Both the position numbers and the translations under genes were made by a program. The notes under the pieces are model-generated. The model made no database searches and was not told where the DNA came from. It saw only the letters and a program-made list of their open reading frames with translations. Below, piece after piece: positions 47,650 to 58,780 of a DNA stretch of 64,000 nucleotides; position 1 is the first letter of the stretch, and each line of letters opens with the position of its first letter. The DNA lies in contig JAWZYU010000028.1 of the NCBI GenBank assembly GCA_038380435.1, positions 26,272,201 to 26,336,200 of the forward strand. Direction: 5' to 3'. This stretch comes from Ryuthela nishihirai (lineage: Eukaryota > Arthropoda > Arachnida > Araneae > Heptathelidae).

Positions 47650-47906
47650 TTGAATAACAGCCTTCATTAAATTGCATTTGTCTCTTTGAACATTTCGTTA
47701 TTGCACTAACTGATCGTGATATTAAAGAAAAAAATTCTTCTCGTACGTGACAGGACTCGAACCTGCAATCTTCTGATTCGAAGTCAGACGCCTTATCCAT
47801 TAGGCCACAAGAACTTGAATAAAAACCTTCATTAAATTGCAGTTGTATCTTTGAACATTTCGTTATTGCACCAACTGATCGTGACGTTACAGAAAAAAAT
47901 TCTTCT

Positions 47907-47980
47907 CGTCTGTTACAGGACTCGAACCTACAATCGTTCTGATTTGAAGTCAGACGCCTTATTCATTAGGCCACACGGAC
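47907..47980 (-). pseudogene. tRNA variant with anticodon TCA (opal type)
   Basis: The loop reads CTTCAAA, so the anticodon is TCA, complementary to the stop codon UGA. The anticodon stem is intact. The variable loop has six bases and the acceptor stem has two mismatches (4-69 and 7-66). Sister copies at 51126-51199 and 54377-54450 share all these changes. The last, degenerate unit at 58248-58319 also has TCA. It is probably non-functional. Confidence 0.6.
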
Positions 47981-48557
47981 TTGAATAACAATTTCATTAA
48001 ATTGCAGTTGTATCTTTCAACATTTCGTTATTGCAATAACTGATCGTGATATTAAAGAACAAAATTATTCTCGTCCGTGACAGGATTCAAACCTCCAATC
48101 TTCTGATTCGAAGGCAGACGCCTTATCCATTAGGCCACACGGACTTGAATAACAACTTCATTAAATTGCATCTTTGAACATTTCGTTATTGCAATAACTG
48201 ATCGCGACATTAAAGGAAAAATTCTTCTCGTCCGTGACAGGACTCGAACCTGCAGTTTTCTGATTCGAAGTCGGACGCCTTATCCATTAGGCCACACGGA
48301 CTTGAATAACAGCCTTCATTAAATTGCATTTGTCTCTTTGAACATTTCGTTATTGCACTAACTGATCGTGTCATTAAAGAAAAAAAATCTTCTCGTACGT
48401 GACAGGACTCGAACCTGCAATCTTGTGATTAGAAGTCAGACGCCTTATCCATTAGTCCACAAGGACTTGAATAAAAACCTTCATTAAATTGCAGTTGTAT
48501 CTTTGAACATTTCGTTATTGCAAAACTGATCGTGACATTAAAGAAAAAAATCCTTCT

Positions 48558-48630
48558 CGTCCGTGACAGGACTCGAACCTGCAATCTTCTGATTCGAAGT
48601 CAGACGCCTTATCCATTAGGCCACACGGAC
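48558..48630 (-). tRNA. tRNA-Arg(TCG), consensus copy
   Basis: It is identical to the consensus and lies two units from the SINE B insertion at 48797. Confidence 0.9.
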
Positions 48631-48715
48631 TTAAATAACAACCTTCAATAAATTGCAGTTGTATCTTTCAAAATTTAGTTGTTGCAATAATTAATCACGA
48701 TATTAAAATTTCTTT

Positions 48716-48788
48716 CGTCCGTGACAGGACTCGAACTTGCAATCTTCTGATTCGAAGTCAGACGCCTTATCCATTAGGCCACACGGAC
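48716..48788 (-). tRNA. tRNA-Arg(TCG), one substitution
   Basis: The single difference is the T-stem change also seen at 42715. It is the last unit before the SINE B insertion. Confidence 0.8.
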
Positions 48789-48796
48789 TTGAATAA

Positions 48797-48965
48797 TAAA
48801 AATAAATAAATACCCCCTCAAGCAGCTGCTTGCCACAGAGGTCTGACAGGAGCCTGTCAGTTTATATGCCACAGTAGGAGATCTGAGAGGATGGCAGGAC
48901 CTCAGCAGAAAAACGACACACACATCCATGCCTAATACCGGGGCTCGAACCCAGGTCCCTTAGAT
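48797..48965 (-). mobile_element. SINE B, head-truncated, inside the tRNA array
   Basis: It has the SINE B tail and body (AATAAATACCCCCTCAAGCAG onward) and stops inside the tRNA-like head, at CCCTTAGAT. It splits one array spacer between the tRNA units at 48716 and 49048. Head truncation is typical of LINE-driven insertion. The other higher-order repeats lack it, so it inserted after they were copied. Confidence 0.9.
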
Positions 48966-49205
48966 AGCCTTCATTAAATTGCAGTTGTATGTTTGAACAT
49001 TTCGTTATTGCAAAACTGATCGTGACATTAAAGAAAAAAATCCTTCTCGTACGTGACAGGACTCGAACCTGCAATCTTCTGATTCGAAGTCAGACGCCTT
49101 TTCCATTAGGCCACACGAACTTAAACAACAACCTTCAATAAATTGCAATTGTATCTTGCAAAATTTAGTTGTTGCAATAATTAATCACGATATTAAAAAT
49201 TCTTT

Positions 49206-49278
49206 CGTCCATGACAGGACTCGAACCTGCAATCTTCTGATTCGGAGTCAGACGCCTTATCCATTAAGCCACACGGAT
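49206..49278 (-). tRNA. tRNA-Arg variant with anticodon CCG
   Basis: The loop reads CTCCGAA, so the anticodon is CCG (codon CGG, still arginine). The anticodon stem is intact. The acceptor has a mismatch at 1-72 and a wobble, and the D arm has one change. A sister copy with the same anticodon is at 52597-52669. Of the variant anticodons in the array, this is the one most compatible with an arginine tRNA. Confidence 0.6.
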
Positions 49279-49683
49279 TTGAATAATAGCCTTCATTAAA
49301 TTGCATCTTTGAATATTTCGTTATTGCACTAACTGATCGTGACATTAAAGAAATTCTTCTCGTCCGTTACAGGACTCGAACCCTGCAATCTTCTGATTCG
49401 AAGTCAGACGCCTTATCCATTAGGCCACACGGATTTGAATAATAGCCTTCATTAATTTGCATCTTTCAATATTTTTTTTATTGCGCTAACTGATCGTTAC
49501 ATTAAAGAAATTCTTCTCGTCCGTGACAGGACTCGAACCCTGCAATCTTCTGATTCGAAGTCAGACGCCTTGTCCATTAGGCCACACGGACTAGAATAAC
49601 AGTCTTCATTAAATTGCAGTTGTATCTTTGAACATTTCGTTATTGCAATAACTGATCGTGATAATAAAGAAAAAAATTATTCT

Positions 49684-49756
49684 CGTCCGTGACAGGACTC
49701 GAACCTGCAATCTTCTGATTCGAAGTCAGACGCCTTATCCATTAGGCCACACGTAC
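49684..49756 (-). tRNA. tRNA-Arg(TCG), one substitution
   Basis: One acceptor change (plus-strand ACGTAC) is the only difference. The counterpart at 52918 shares it. Confidence 0.8.
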
Positions 49757-50795
49757 TTGAATAACAGCCTTCTTAAATTGCAGTTGTATCTTTGAACATT
49801 TCGTTATTGCAATAACTGATCGTGACATTAAAGGAAAAAATTCCTCTCGTTCGTGACATGAACCTGCAATCTGTTGATTCGAAGTCAGACGCCTTATCCA
49901 TTTGGTCACACGGACTTGAATAACAACCTTTATTATTTTGCAGTTGTATCTTTGAACATTTCGTTATTGCAAAAACTGATCGTGACATTAACTCTTCTCG
50001 TCCGTGACAGAATTCAAACTTGCAATCTCTTGATTCGAAGGCGGACGCCTTATCCATTAAGCCACACGGACTTGAATAACAGCCTTGATTAAATTGCAGT
50101 TGTATCTTTGAACATTTCGTTATTGCAATAACTGATCGTGACATTAAAGAAAAAAATTTTTCTTTTCCGTGACATGAACTCGAACCTGCTGATTCGAAGT
50201 CAGACGCCTTATCCATTAGGCCACACGGACTTGAATAACAGCCTTCATTAAATTGCAGTTGTATCTTTCAAAATTTAGTTGTTACAATAATTAATCACGA
50301 TGTTAAAAATTCTTTCGTCCGTGACAGGACTCGAACCTGCAATTTTCTGATTCGAAGTCAGACGCCTTATCCATTAGGCCACACAGACTTGAATAACATC
50401 CTTCATTAAATTGCAGTTGTATTTTGAACATTTCGTTATTGCAATAACTGATCGTAACATTAAAGAAAAAATTTTTCTTTTCCGGACATGACTCGAACCT
50501 GCTTATTCGAAGTCAGACCCCTTATCCATTAGGCCACACGGACTTAAATAACAGCCTTCATTAAATTGCAGTTGTATCTTTGAACATTTCGTTATTGCAA
50601 TAACTGATCGTGATATTACAGAAAAAAATAGTTCTCGTTCGTGACTCGAACTTGAAATCTTCTGATTCATAGTCAGACACCTTATCCATTAGGTCACACA
50701 GACTTGAGTAACAACCTTCATTAAATTGCAGTTATATCTTTGAACATTTCGTTATTGCAATAACTGATCGTGACATTAAAGAAAAAATTTTTTCT

Positions 50796-50868
50796 CGTCC
50801 GTGACAGGACTCGAACCTGCAATCTTCTGATTCGAAGTCAGACGCCTTATCCATTAGGCCACACGGAC
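50796..50868 (-). tRNA. tRNA-Arg(TCG), consensus copy
   Basis: It is identical to the consensus and is the higher-order counterpart of 47577, offset by 3219 bp. Confidence 0.9.
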
Positions 50869-51783
50869 TTGAATAACAGCCTTCATTAAATTGCATTTGT
50901 CTCTTTGAACATTTCGTTATTGCACTAACTGATCGTGATATTAAAGAAAAAAAATCTTCTCGTACGTGACAGGACTCGAACCTGCAATCTTCTGATTCGA
51001 AGTCAGACGCCTTATCCATTAGGCCACAAGAACTTGAATAAAAACCTTCATTAAATTGCAGTTGTATCTTTGAACATTTCGTTATTGCACCAACTGATCG
51101 TGACGTTACAGAAAAAAATTCTTCTCGTCTGTTACAGGACTCGAACCTACAATCGTTCTGATTTGAAGTCAGACGCCTTATTCATTAGGCCACACGGACT
51201 TGAATAACAATTTCATTAAATTGCAGTTGTATCTTTCAACATTTCGTTATTTCAATAACTGATCGTGATATTAAAGAACAAAATTATTCTCGTCCGTGAC
51301 AGGATTCAAACCTCCAATCTTCTGATTCGAAGGCAGACGCCTTATCCATTAGGCCACACGGACTTGAATAACAACTTCATTAAATTGCAGTTGTACCTTT
51401 GAACATTTCGTTATTGCAATAACTGATCGCGACATTAAAGGAAAAATTCTTCTCGTCCGTGACAGGACTCGAACCTGCAGTTTTCTGATTCGAAGTCGGA
51501 CACCTTATCCATTAGGCCACACGGACTTGAATAACAGCCTTCATTAAATTGCATTTGTCTCTTTGAACATTTCGTTATTGCACTAACTGATCGTGTCATT
51601 AAAGAAAAAAAATCTTCTCGTACGTGACAGGACTCGAACCTGCAATCTTGTGATTAGAAGTCAGACGCCTTATCCATTAGGCCACAAGGACTTGAATAAA
51701 AACCTTCATTAAATTGCAGTTGTATCTTTGAACATTTCGTTATTGCAACAACTGATCGTGACATTAAAGAAAAAAATTCTTTT

Positions 51784-51856
51784 CGTCCGTGACAGGACTC
51801 GAACCTGCAATCTTCTGATTCGAAGTCAGTCGCCTTATCCATTAGGCCACACGGAC
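51784..51856 (-). tRNA. tRNA-Arg(TCG), one substitution
   Basis: One change near position 26 (plus-strand CAGTCG for CAGACG) is the only difference. The stems are intact. Confidence 0.8.
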
Positions 51857-52274
51857 TTGAATAATAGCCTTCATTAAATTGCAGTTGTATCTTTGAACAT
51901 TTCGTTATTGCAAAACTGATCGTGACATTAAAGAAAAAAATCCTTCTCGTCCGTGACAGGAGTCGAACCTGCAATCTTCTGATTCGAAGTCAGACGCCTT
52001 ATCCATTAGGCCACACAGATTTGAATAATAACCTTCATTAAATTGCAGTTGTATCTTTGAATATTTCGTTATTGCACTAACTGATCGTGACAGTAAAGAA
52101 ATTCTTCTCGTCCGTGACAGGACTCGAACCCTGCAATCTTCTGATTCGAAGTCAGACGCCTCATCCATTAGGCAATACGGACTTGAATAACAACTTTCAT
52201 TAAATTGCAGTTGTATCTTTGAACATTTCGTTATTGCAACAACTGATCGTGACATTAAAGAAAAAAAATCTTTT

Positions 52275-52347
52275 CGTCCGTGACAGGACTCGAACCTGCA
52301 ATCTTCTGATTCGAAGTCAGACGCCTTATCCATTAGGCCACACGGAC
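52275..52347 (-). tRNA. tRNA-Arg(TCG), consensus copy
   Basis: It is identical to the consensus. Its spacers are of the usual type. Confidence 0.9.
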
Positions 52348-53559
52348 TTGAATAATAGCGTTCATTAAATTGCAGTTGTATGTTTGAACATTTCGTTATT
52401 GCAAAACTGATCGTGACATTAAAGAAAAAAATCCTTCTCGTACGTGACAGGACTCGAACCTGCAATCTTCTGATTCGAAGTCAGACGCCTTGTCCATTAG
52501 GCCACACGAACTTAAACAGCAACCTTCAATAAATTGCAATTGTATCTTGCAAAATTTAGTTGTTGCAATAATTAATCACGATATTAAAAATTCTTTCGTC
52601 CATGACAGGACTCGAACCTGCAATCTTCTGATTCGGAGTCAGACGCCTTATCCATTAAGCCACACGGATTTGAAAAATAGCCTTCATTAAATTGCATCTT
52701 TGAATATTTCGTTATTGCACTAACTGATCGTGACATTAAAGAAATTCTTCTCGTCCGTGACAGGACTCGAACCCTGCAATCTTCTGATTCGAAGTCAGAC
52801 GCCTTGTCCATTAGGCCACATGGACTAGAATAACAGTCTTCATTAAATTGCAGTTGTATCTTTGAACATTTCGTTATTGCAATAACTGATCGTGATAATA
52901 AAGAAAAAAATTATTCTCGTCCGTGACAGGACTCGAACCTGCAATCTTCTGAATCGAAGTCAGACGCCTTATCCATTAGGCCACACGTACTTGAATAACA
53001 GCCTTCTTAAATTGCAGTTGTATCTTTGAACATTTCGTTATTGCAATAACTGATCGTGACATTAAAGGAAAAAATTCCTCTCGTTCGTGACATGAACCTG
53101 CAATCTGTTGATTCGAAGTCAGACGCCTTATCCATTTGGTCACACGGACTTGAATAACAACCTTTATTATTTTGCAGTTGTATCTTTGAACATTTCGTTA
53201 TTGCAATAACTGATCGTGACATTAAAGAAAATAACTCTTCTCGTCCGTGACAGAACTCAAACTTGCAATCTCTGTGATTCGAAGGCGGACGCCTTATCCA
53301 TTAAGCCACACGGACTTGAATAACAGCCTTGATTAAATTGCAGTTGTATCTTTGAACATTTCGTTATTGCAATAACTGATCGTGACATTAAAGAAAAAAA
53401 ATTTTCTTTTCCGTGACATGAACTCGAACCTGCTGATTCGAAGTCAGACGCCTTATCCATTAGGCCACACGGACTTGAATAACAGCCTTCATTAAATTGC
53501 AGTTGTATCTTTCAAAATTTAGTTGTTACAATAATTAATCACGATGTTAAAAATTCTTT

Positions 53560-53632
53560 CGTCCGTGACAGGACTCGAACCTGCAATCTTCTGATTCGAA
53601 GTCAGACGCCTTATCCATTAGGCCACACAGAC
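53560..53632 (-). tRNA. tRNA-Arg(TCG), one substitution
   Basis: The only difference is the shared acceptor change CACAGAC. It corresponds to 47096 and 50316 in the higher-order repeat. Confidence 0.8.
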
Positions 53633-53880
53633 TTGAATAACATCCTTCATTAAATTGCAGTTGTATTTTGAACATTTCGTTATTGCAATAACTGATCGTA
53701 ACATTAAAGAAAAAACTTTTCTTTTCCGTGACATGACTCGAACCTGCTTATTCGAAGTCAGACACCTTATCCATTAGGCCACACGGACTTGAATAACAGC
53801 CTTCATTAAATTGCAGTTGTATCTTTGAACATTTCGTTATTGCAATAACTGATCGTGATATTACAGAAAAAAATAGTTCT

Positions 53881-53953
53881 CGTTCGTGACAGGACTCGAA
53901 CTTGAAATCTTCTGATTCATAGTCAGACACCTTATCCATTAGGTCACACAGAC
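53881..53953 (-). pseudogene. tRNA variant with anticodon ATG
   Basis: The loop reads CTATGAA (anticodon ATG). This copy keeps 73 nt, while its counterparts at 47417-47484 and 50636-50703 lost five bases in the T arm. Several stem changes make function unlikely. Confidence 0.55.
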
Positions 53954-54046
53954 TTGAGTAACAACCTTCATTAAATTGCAGTTATATCTTTGAACATTTC
54001 GTTATTGCAATAACTGATCGTGACATTAAAGAAAAAAATTTTTTCT

Positions 54047-54119
54047 CGTCCGTGACAGGACTCGAACCTGCAATCTTCTGATTCGAAGTCAGACGCCTTA
54101 TCCATTAGGCCACATGGAC
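54047..54119 (-). tRNA. tRNA-Arg(TCG), one substitution
   Basis: One acceptor change (CACATGGAC) is the only difference. It is the third higher-order counterpart of the perfect copies at 47577 and 50796. Confidence 0.8.
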
Positions 54120-54541
54120 TTGAATAACAGCCTTCATTAAATTGCATTTGTCTCTTTGAACATTTTGTTATTGCACTAACTGATCGTGATATTAAAGAAA
54201 AAAAATCTTCTCGTACGTGACAGGACTCGAACCTGCAATCTTCTGATTCGAAGTCAGACGCCTTATCCATTAGGCCACAAGAACTTGAATAAAAACCTTC
54301 ATTAAATTGCAGTTGTATCTTTGAACATTTCGTTATTGCACCAACTGATCGTGACGTTACAGAAAAAAATTCTTCTCGTCTGTTACAGGACTCGAACCTA
54401 CAATCGTTCTGATTTGAAGTCAGACGCCTTATTCATTAGGCCACACGGACTTGAATAACAATTTCATTAAATTGCAGTTGTATCTTTCAACATTTCGTTA
54501 TTGCAATAACTGATCGTGATATTAAAGAAAAAAATTATTCT

Positions 54542-54614
54542 CGTCTGTGACAGGACTCGAACCTGCAATCTTCTGATTCGAAGTCAGACGCCTTATCCAT
54601 TAGGCCACACGGAC
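54542..54614 (-). tRNA. tRNA-Arg(TCG), one substitution
   Basis: One change in the 3' acceptor strand (plus-strand CGTCTGTG) is the only difference. Confidence 0.8.
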
Positions 54615-54863
54615 TTAAACAACAGCCTTCAATAAATTGCAGTTGTATCTTTCAAAATTTAGTTGTTGCTATAATTAATCACGATATTAAAAATTATTTC
54701 GTCCGTGATAGGACTCGAACTTGCAATCTTCTGATTCGAAGTCAGACGCCTTATCCATTAGGCCACACGGACTTGGATAATAGCCTTCATTAAATTGCAG
54801 TTGTATCTTTGAACATTTCGTTATTGCAAAACTGATCGTGACATTAAAGAAAAAAATCCTTCT

Positions 54864-54936
54864 CGTCTGTGACAGGACTCGAACCTGCAATCTTCTGATT
54901 CGAAGTCAGACGCCTTATCCATTAGGCCACACGGAC
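54864..54936 (-). tRNA. tRNA-Arg(TCG), one substitution
   Basis: It has the same single acceptor change as the copy at 54542, two units away. Confidence 0.8.
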
Positions 54937-55995
54937 TTAAACAACAACCTTCAATAAATTGCAGTTGTATCTTTCAAAATTTAGTTGTTGCTATAATTAA
55001 TCACGATATTAAAAATTATTTCGTCCGTGACAGGACTCGAACCCTGCAATCTTCTGATTCGAATACAGACGCCTTATCCATTATGCAATAGGGACTTGAA
55101 TAACAACCTTCATTAAATTGCAGTTGTATCTTTGAACATTTCGTTATTGCAATAACTGATCGTGATATTAAAGAAAAAATTTCTTCTCGTCCGTGATAGG
55201 ACTCGAACCTGCAATCTTCTGATTCGAAGTCAGACGCCTTGTCCATTAGGCCACACGGCCTTGAATAACAGCCTTCATTATATTGCAGTTGTATCTTTGA
55301 ATATTTCGTTATTGCACCAACTGATCGTGACGTTACAGAAAAAAATTCTTCTCGTCTGTTACAGGACTCGAACCTACAATCTTCTGATTCGAAGTCAGAC
55401 GCCTTATCCATTAGGCCACACGGACTTGAATAACAGCCTTCATTAAATTGCACTTGTATCTTTGAACATTTCGTTATTGCAATAACTGATCGTGATATTA
55501 AAGAACAAAATTATTGTCGTCCGTGACAGGATTCAAACCTCCAATCTTCTGATTCGAAGGCAGACGCCTTATACATTAGGCCACTCGGACTTGAATAACA
55601 ACTTCATTAAATTGCAGTTGTATCTTTGAACATTTCGTTATTGCAATAACTGATCGCGACATTAAAGGAAAAAATTCTTCTCGTCCATGACATGAACCTG
55701 CAATCTGTTGATTCAAAGTCAGACGCCTTATCCATTTGGTCACACGTCTTGACAACCTTTATTATTTTGCAGTTGTATCTTTCAACATTTCGTTATTGCA
55801 ATAACTAATCGTGATATTAAAAATTCCTTTCGTCCGTGACAGGACTCGAACTTGCAATCTTATGATTCGAAGTCAGACGCCTTATCCATTAGGTCACACG
55901 GACTTGAATAACAACCTTCATAAAATTGCAGTTGTATCTTTGAACATTTCGTTATTGCAATAACTGATCGTGACATTAAAGAAAAAAATTCTTCT

Positions 55996-56068
55996 CGTCC
56001 GTGACAGGACTCGAACTTGCAATCTTCTGATTCTAAATCGGACGCTTTATCCATTAGGCCACATGGAC
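55996..56068 (-). pseudogene. tRNA variant with anticodon TAG
   Basis: The loop reads TTTAGAA (anticodon TAG, codon CUA), with further changes in the anticodon and acceptor stems. It is a single copy and probably decayed. Confidence 0.45.
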
Positions 56069-57760
56069 TTGAATAACAATCTTTATTAAATTGCAGTTGT
56101 ATCTTTGAACATTTCGTTATTGCAATAACTGATCGTGACGTTAAAGAAAAAAATTCTTCACGTCCGTGACAGGACTCGCAATCTTCTGATGCCTTATCCA
56201 TTAGGTCACTCGGACTTGAATAACAACCTTTATTAAATTACAGTTGTATCTTTGAACATTTCGTTATTGCAATAACTGATCATGACATTAAAGAAAAAAA
56301 TTCTTCTCGTCCGTGACAGGACTCGAACTTGCAATCTTATGATTCGAAGTCAGACGCCTTATCCATTAGGTCATACGGACTTGAATAACAACCTTCATAA
56401 AATTGCAGTTGTATCTTTGAACATTTCGTTATTGCAATAACTGATCATGACATTAAAGAAAAAAATTATTCTCGTCCGTGACAGGACTCGAATTTGCAAT
56501 CTTATGATTCGAAGTCAGACGCCTTATCCATTAGGTCACACGGACTTGAATAACAACCTTCATAAAATTGCAGTTGTATCTTTGAACATTTCGTTATTGC
56601 AATAACTGATCGTGACATTAAAGAAAAAATTCTTCTCGTCCGTGACAGGACTCGAACCTGCAATCTTCTGATTCGAAGTCAGACGCCTTATCCATTAGGC
56701 CCCGCGGACTTGAATAGCAACCTTCATTAAATTGCAGTTGTATCTTTGAACATTTCGTTATTGCAATAACTGATCGTGACGTTAAAGAAAAAAATTCTTC
56801 ACGTCCGTGACAGGACTCGCAATCTTCTGATGCGAAGTCGGACGCCTTATCTATTAGGCCACACGGACTTGAATAACAACCTTCATAAAATTGCAGTTGT
56901 ATCTTTGAACATTTCGTTATTGCAATAACTGATCGTGACATTAAAGAAAAAATTCTTCTCGTCCGTGACTCGAACCTGCAATCTTCTGATTCGAAGTCAG
57001 ACGCCTTATCCATTAGGCCACACGGACTTCAATAGCAACTTTCATTAAATTGCAGTTGTATCTTTGAACATTTCGTTATTGCAATAACTGATCGTGACGT
57101 TAAAGAAAAAAATTCTTCACGTCCGTGACAGGACTCACAATCTTCTGATGCGAAGTCGGACGCCTTATCCATTAGGTCACACGGACTTGAATAACAACCT
57201 TTATTAAATTACAGTTGTATCTTTGAACATTTCGTTATTGCAATAACTGATCGTGATATTAAAGAAAAAAATTCTTCTCGTCCGTGACAGGACTCGAACG
57301 TGCAATCTTCTGATTCGAAGTCAGACGTCATATCCATTAGGCCACACGGACTTGAATAACAACCTTCATTAAATTGCAGTTGTATCTTTGAACATTTCGT
57401 TATTGCAATAACTGATCGTGATGTTAAAGACAAAAAATTTTCTCCTACGTGACAGGACTCGAACTTGCAATCTACTTAATCGAAATCAGACGCCTTATCC
57501 ATTAGGCCACAGGGACTTGAATAACAGTCTTTATTAAATTGTAGTTGTATCTTTGAACATTTAGTCATTGCAATAACTGATCGTGATATTAAAGAAAAAA
57601 ATTCTTCTTGTCGGTGACAGAACTCGCAATCTTCTGATTCGAACGTCTTATCCATTAGGTCACAAGGACTTGAATAACAACATTTATTAAATTACAGTTG
57701 TGTCTTTGAACATTTCTTTATTGCAAAACTGATCGTGACATTAAAGAAAAAAATCCTTTT

Positions 57761-57833
57761 TATCCGTGACAGGACTCGAACCTGCAATCTTCTGATTCCA
57801 AGTCAGACGCATTATCCATTAGGCCACACGGAC
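57761..57833 (-). pseudogene. tRNA variant with anticodon TGG
   Basis: The loop reads CTTGGAA (anticodon TGG, codon CCA), and two 3' acceptor bases are altered. It is a single copy near the right end of the array, where decay increases. Confidence 0.45.
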
Positions 57834-58357
57834 TTAAATGACAGCCTTCAATAAATTGCAGTTGTATCATTCAACATTTCGTTATTGCAATAACTAATCG
57901 CGATATTAAAAATTCTTTTCGTCCGTGACATGACTCGGACCTGCAATCTTCCGATTCGAAGTCAGACTCCTTATCCATTAGGCCACACGGATTTGAATAA
58001 TAGCTTTCATTAAATTGCAGTTGTATCTTTGAATATTTCGTTATTGCACTAACTGATCGTGACATTAAAGAAAAAAAATTCTTCTTGTCCGTGACAGGAC
58101 TCGAACCTGCAATCTTCTAATTCGAAGTCAGACGCCTTATCCATTAGGCAACACGGACTTCAATAAAAACCTTCATGAAATTGCAGTTGTATCTTTGAAC
58201 ATTTCGTTATTGCAATAACTGATCGTGACATTAAAGAAAAATCTATGCGTCCGTGACAGAACTCGAACCTGCAATCTTCTGATTTGAAGACAGACGGCTT
58301 ATCCAGTAGGGAAAAGGACCTGAAAACCAATCATCATTAAATTGAATTTAGAACTAT

Positions 58358-58515
58358 AGTATCACAGGAGATGTCCTCTACACATGGTATTCATGAAACG
58401 GTTAGCTGAAAAACGAATTTTGCCCTGAGTTGGGTATTTGGGTTTCACCCACGGCGAAACTCATCAGCCAACCGTTTCATGAGCCCCATGTGTAGAGGAC
58501 ATCTCCTGTGATACT
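58358..58515. repeat. Long hairpin at the right edge of the tRNA array
   Basis: Arms 58358-58409 and 58464-58515 are inverted repeats of 52 nt with about four mismatches, separated by 54 nt. The hairpin starts about 40 bp after the last tRNA unit. It could be a foldback element or a chromosome-rearrangement scar; I do not recognise it. Confidence 0.85.
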
Positions 58516-58780
58516 CTACAACAGAATTATTCATATAACCCTATTGGCGTTAGTGCCTAAATGTAACAGTCGATCATAGTAGCAACTTAAGTGCCGTTTA
58601 CCGACATATATTACGCACGAACGAATCATACAATATTCGGGAAAATTTTATGAGTCATGTAAGCTGAATCTGGGTATATATGAATCTGGGTATATATGTA
58701 TCCCGTATACAGTATTGTGGACTCCCGGTATATAGTGTGTTCTGCGAAATATTACTTATCCAAATAAGTGCGTGTTGTTT

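Larger units (their letters stand above)
37176..58319 (-). repeat. Tandem array of about 130 tRNA-Arg(UCG)-like units
   Basis: Each unit has a 73-nt tRNA-like segment on the minus strand and a spacer of about 90 bp; pitch is about 163-165 bp. The consensus pairs fully in the acceptor, D, anticodon and T stems, with a seven-base anticodon loop holding TCG and the B box GGTTCGAGTCC. Past the tRNA 3' end, most units have a T-run of five or more within about 10-15 bases, a possible Pol III terminator. Lower coordinates of the copies I count: 37176, 37336, 37501, 37660, 37819, 37984, 38145, 38312, 38472, 38638, 38803, 38962, 39127, 39289, 39455, 39619, 39784, 39944, 40102, 40275, 40440, 40598, 40756, 40921, 41086, 41250, 41414, 41574, 41732, 41905, 42070, 42228, 42393, 42557, 42715, 42879, 43044, 43209, 43367, 43532, 43697, 43861, 44019, 44180, 44346, 44511, 44671, 44830, 44994, 45159, 45324, 45482, 45643, 45809, 45974, 46139, 46300, 46466, 46626, 46792, 46944, 47096, 47259, 47417, 47577, 47742, 47907, 48072, 48229, 48394, 48558, 48716, 49048, 49206, 49361, 49518, 49684, 49848, 49999, 50164, 50316, 50479, 50636, 50796, 50961, 51126, 51291, 51454, 51619, 51784, 51948, 52109, 52275, 52439, 52597, 52752, 52918, 53082, 53242, 53408, 53560, 53723, 53881, 54047, 54212, 54377, 54542, 54700, 54864, 55022, 55188, 55353, 55518, 55682, 55831, 55996, 56161, 56308, 56473, 56637, 56802, 56960, 57120, 57279, 57444, 57609, 57761, 57920, 58086, 58248. 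Lengths run from 55 to 74 nt; the short ones are deletion derivatives. The long ORFs across the array are not genes. Confidence 0.95.

Noticed and set aside
37260..58065. Many minus-strand ORFs of 60-194 codons with repeated text such as MDKASDFESEDCRFESCHGR
   Set aside because: They are translations of the tRNA monomer and spacer. The repeated peptide follows the tRNA sequence, and stops appear whenever the monomer length shifts the frame.
37176..58319. CRISPR-like array
   Set aside because: The repeated part is a tRNA, the spacers are homologous to each other rather than unique, and the genome is animal.
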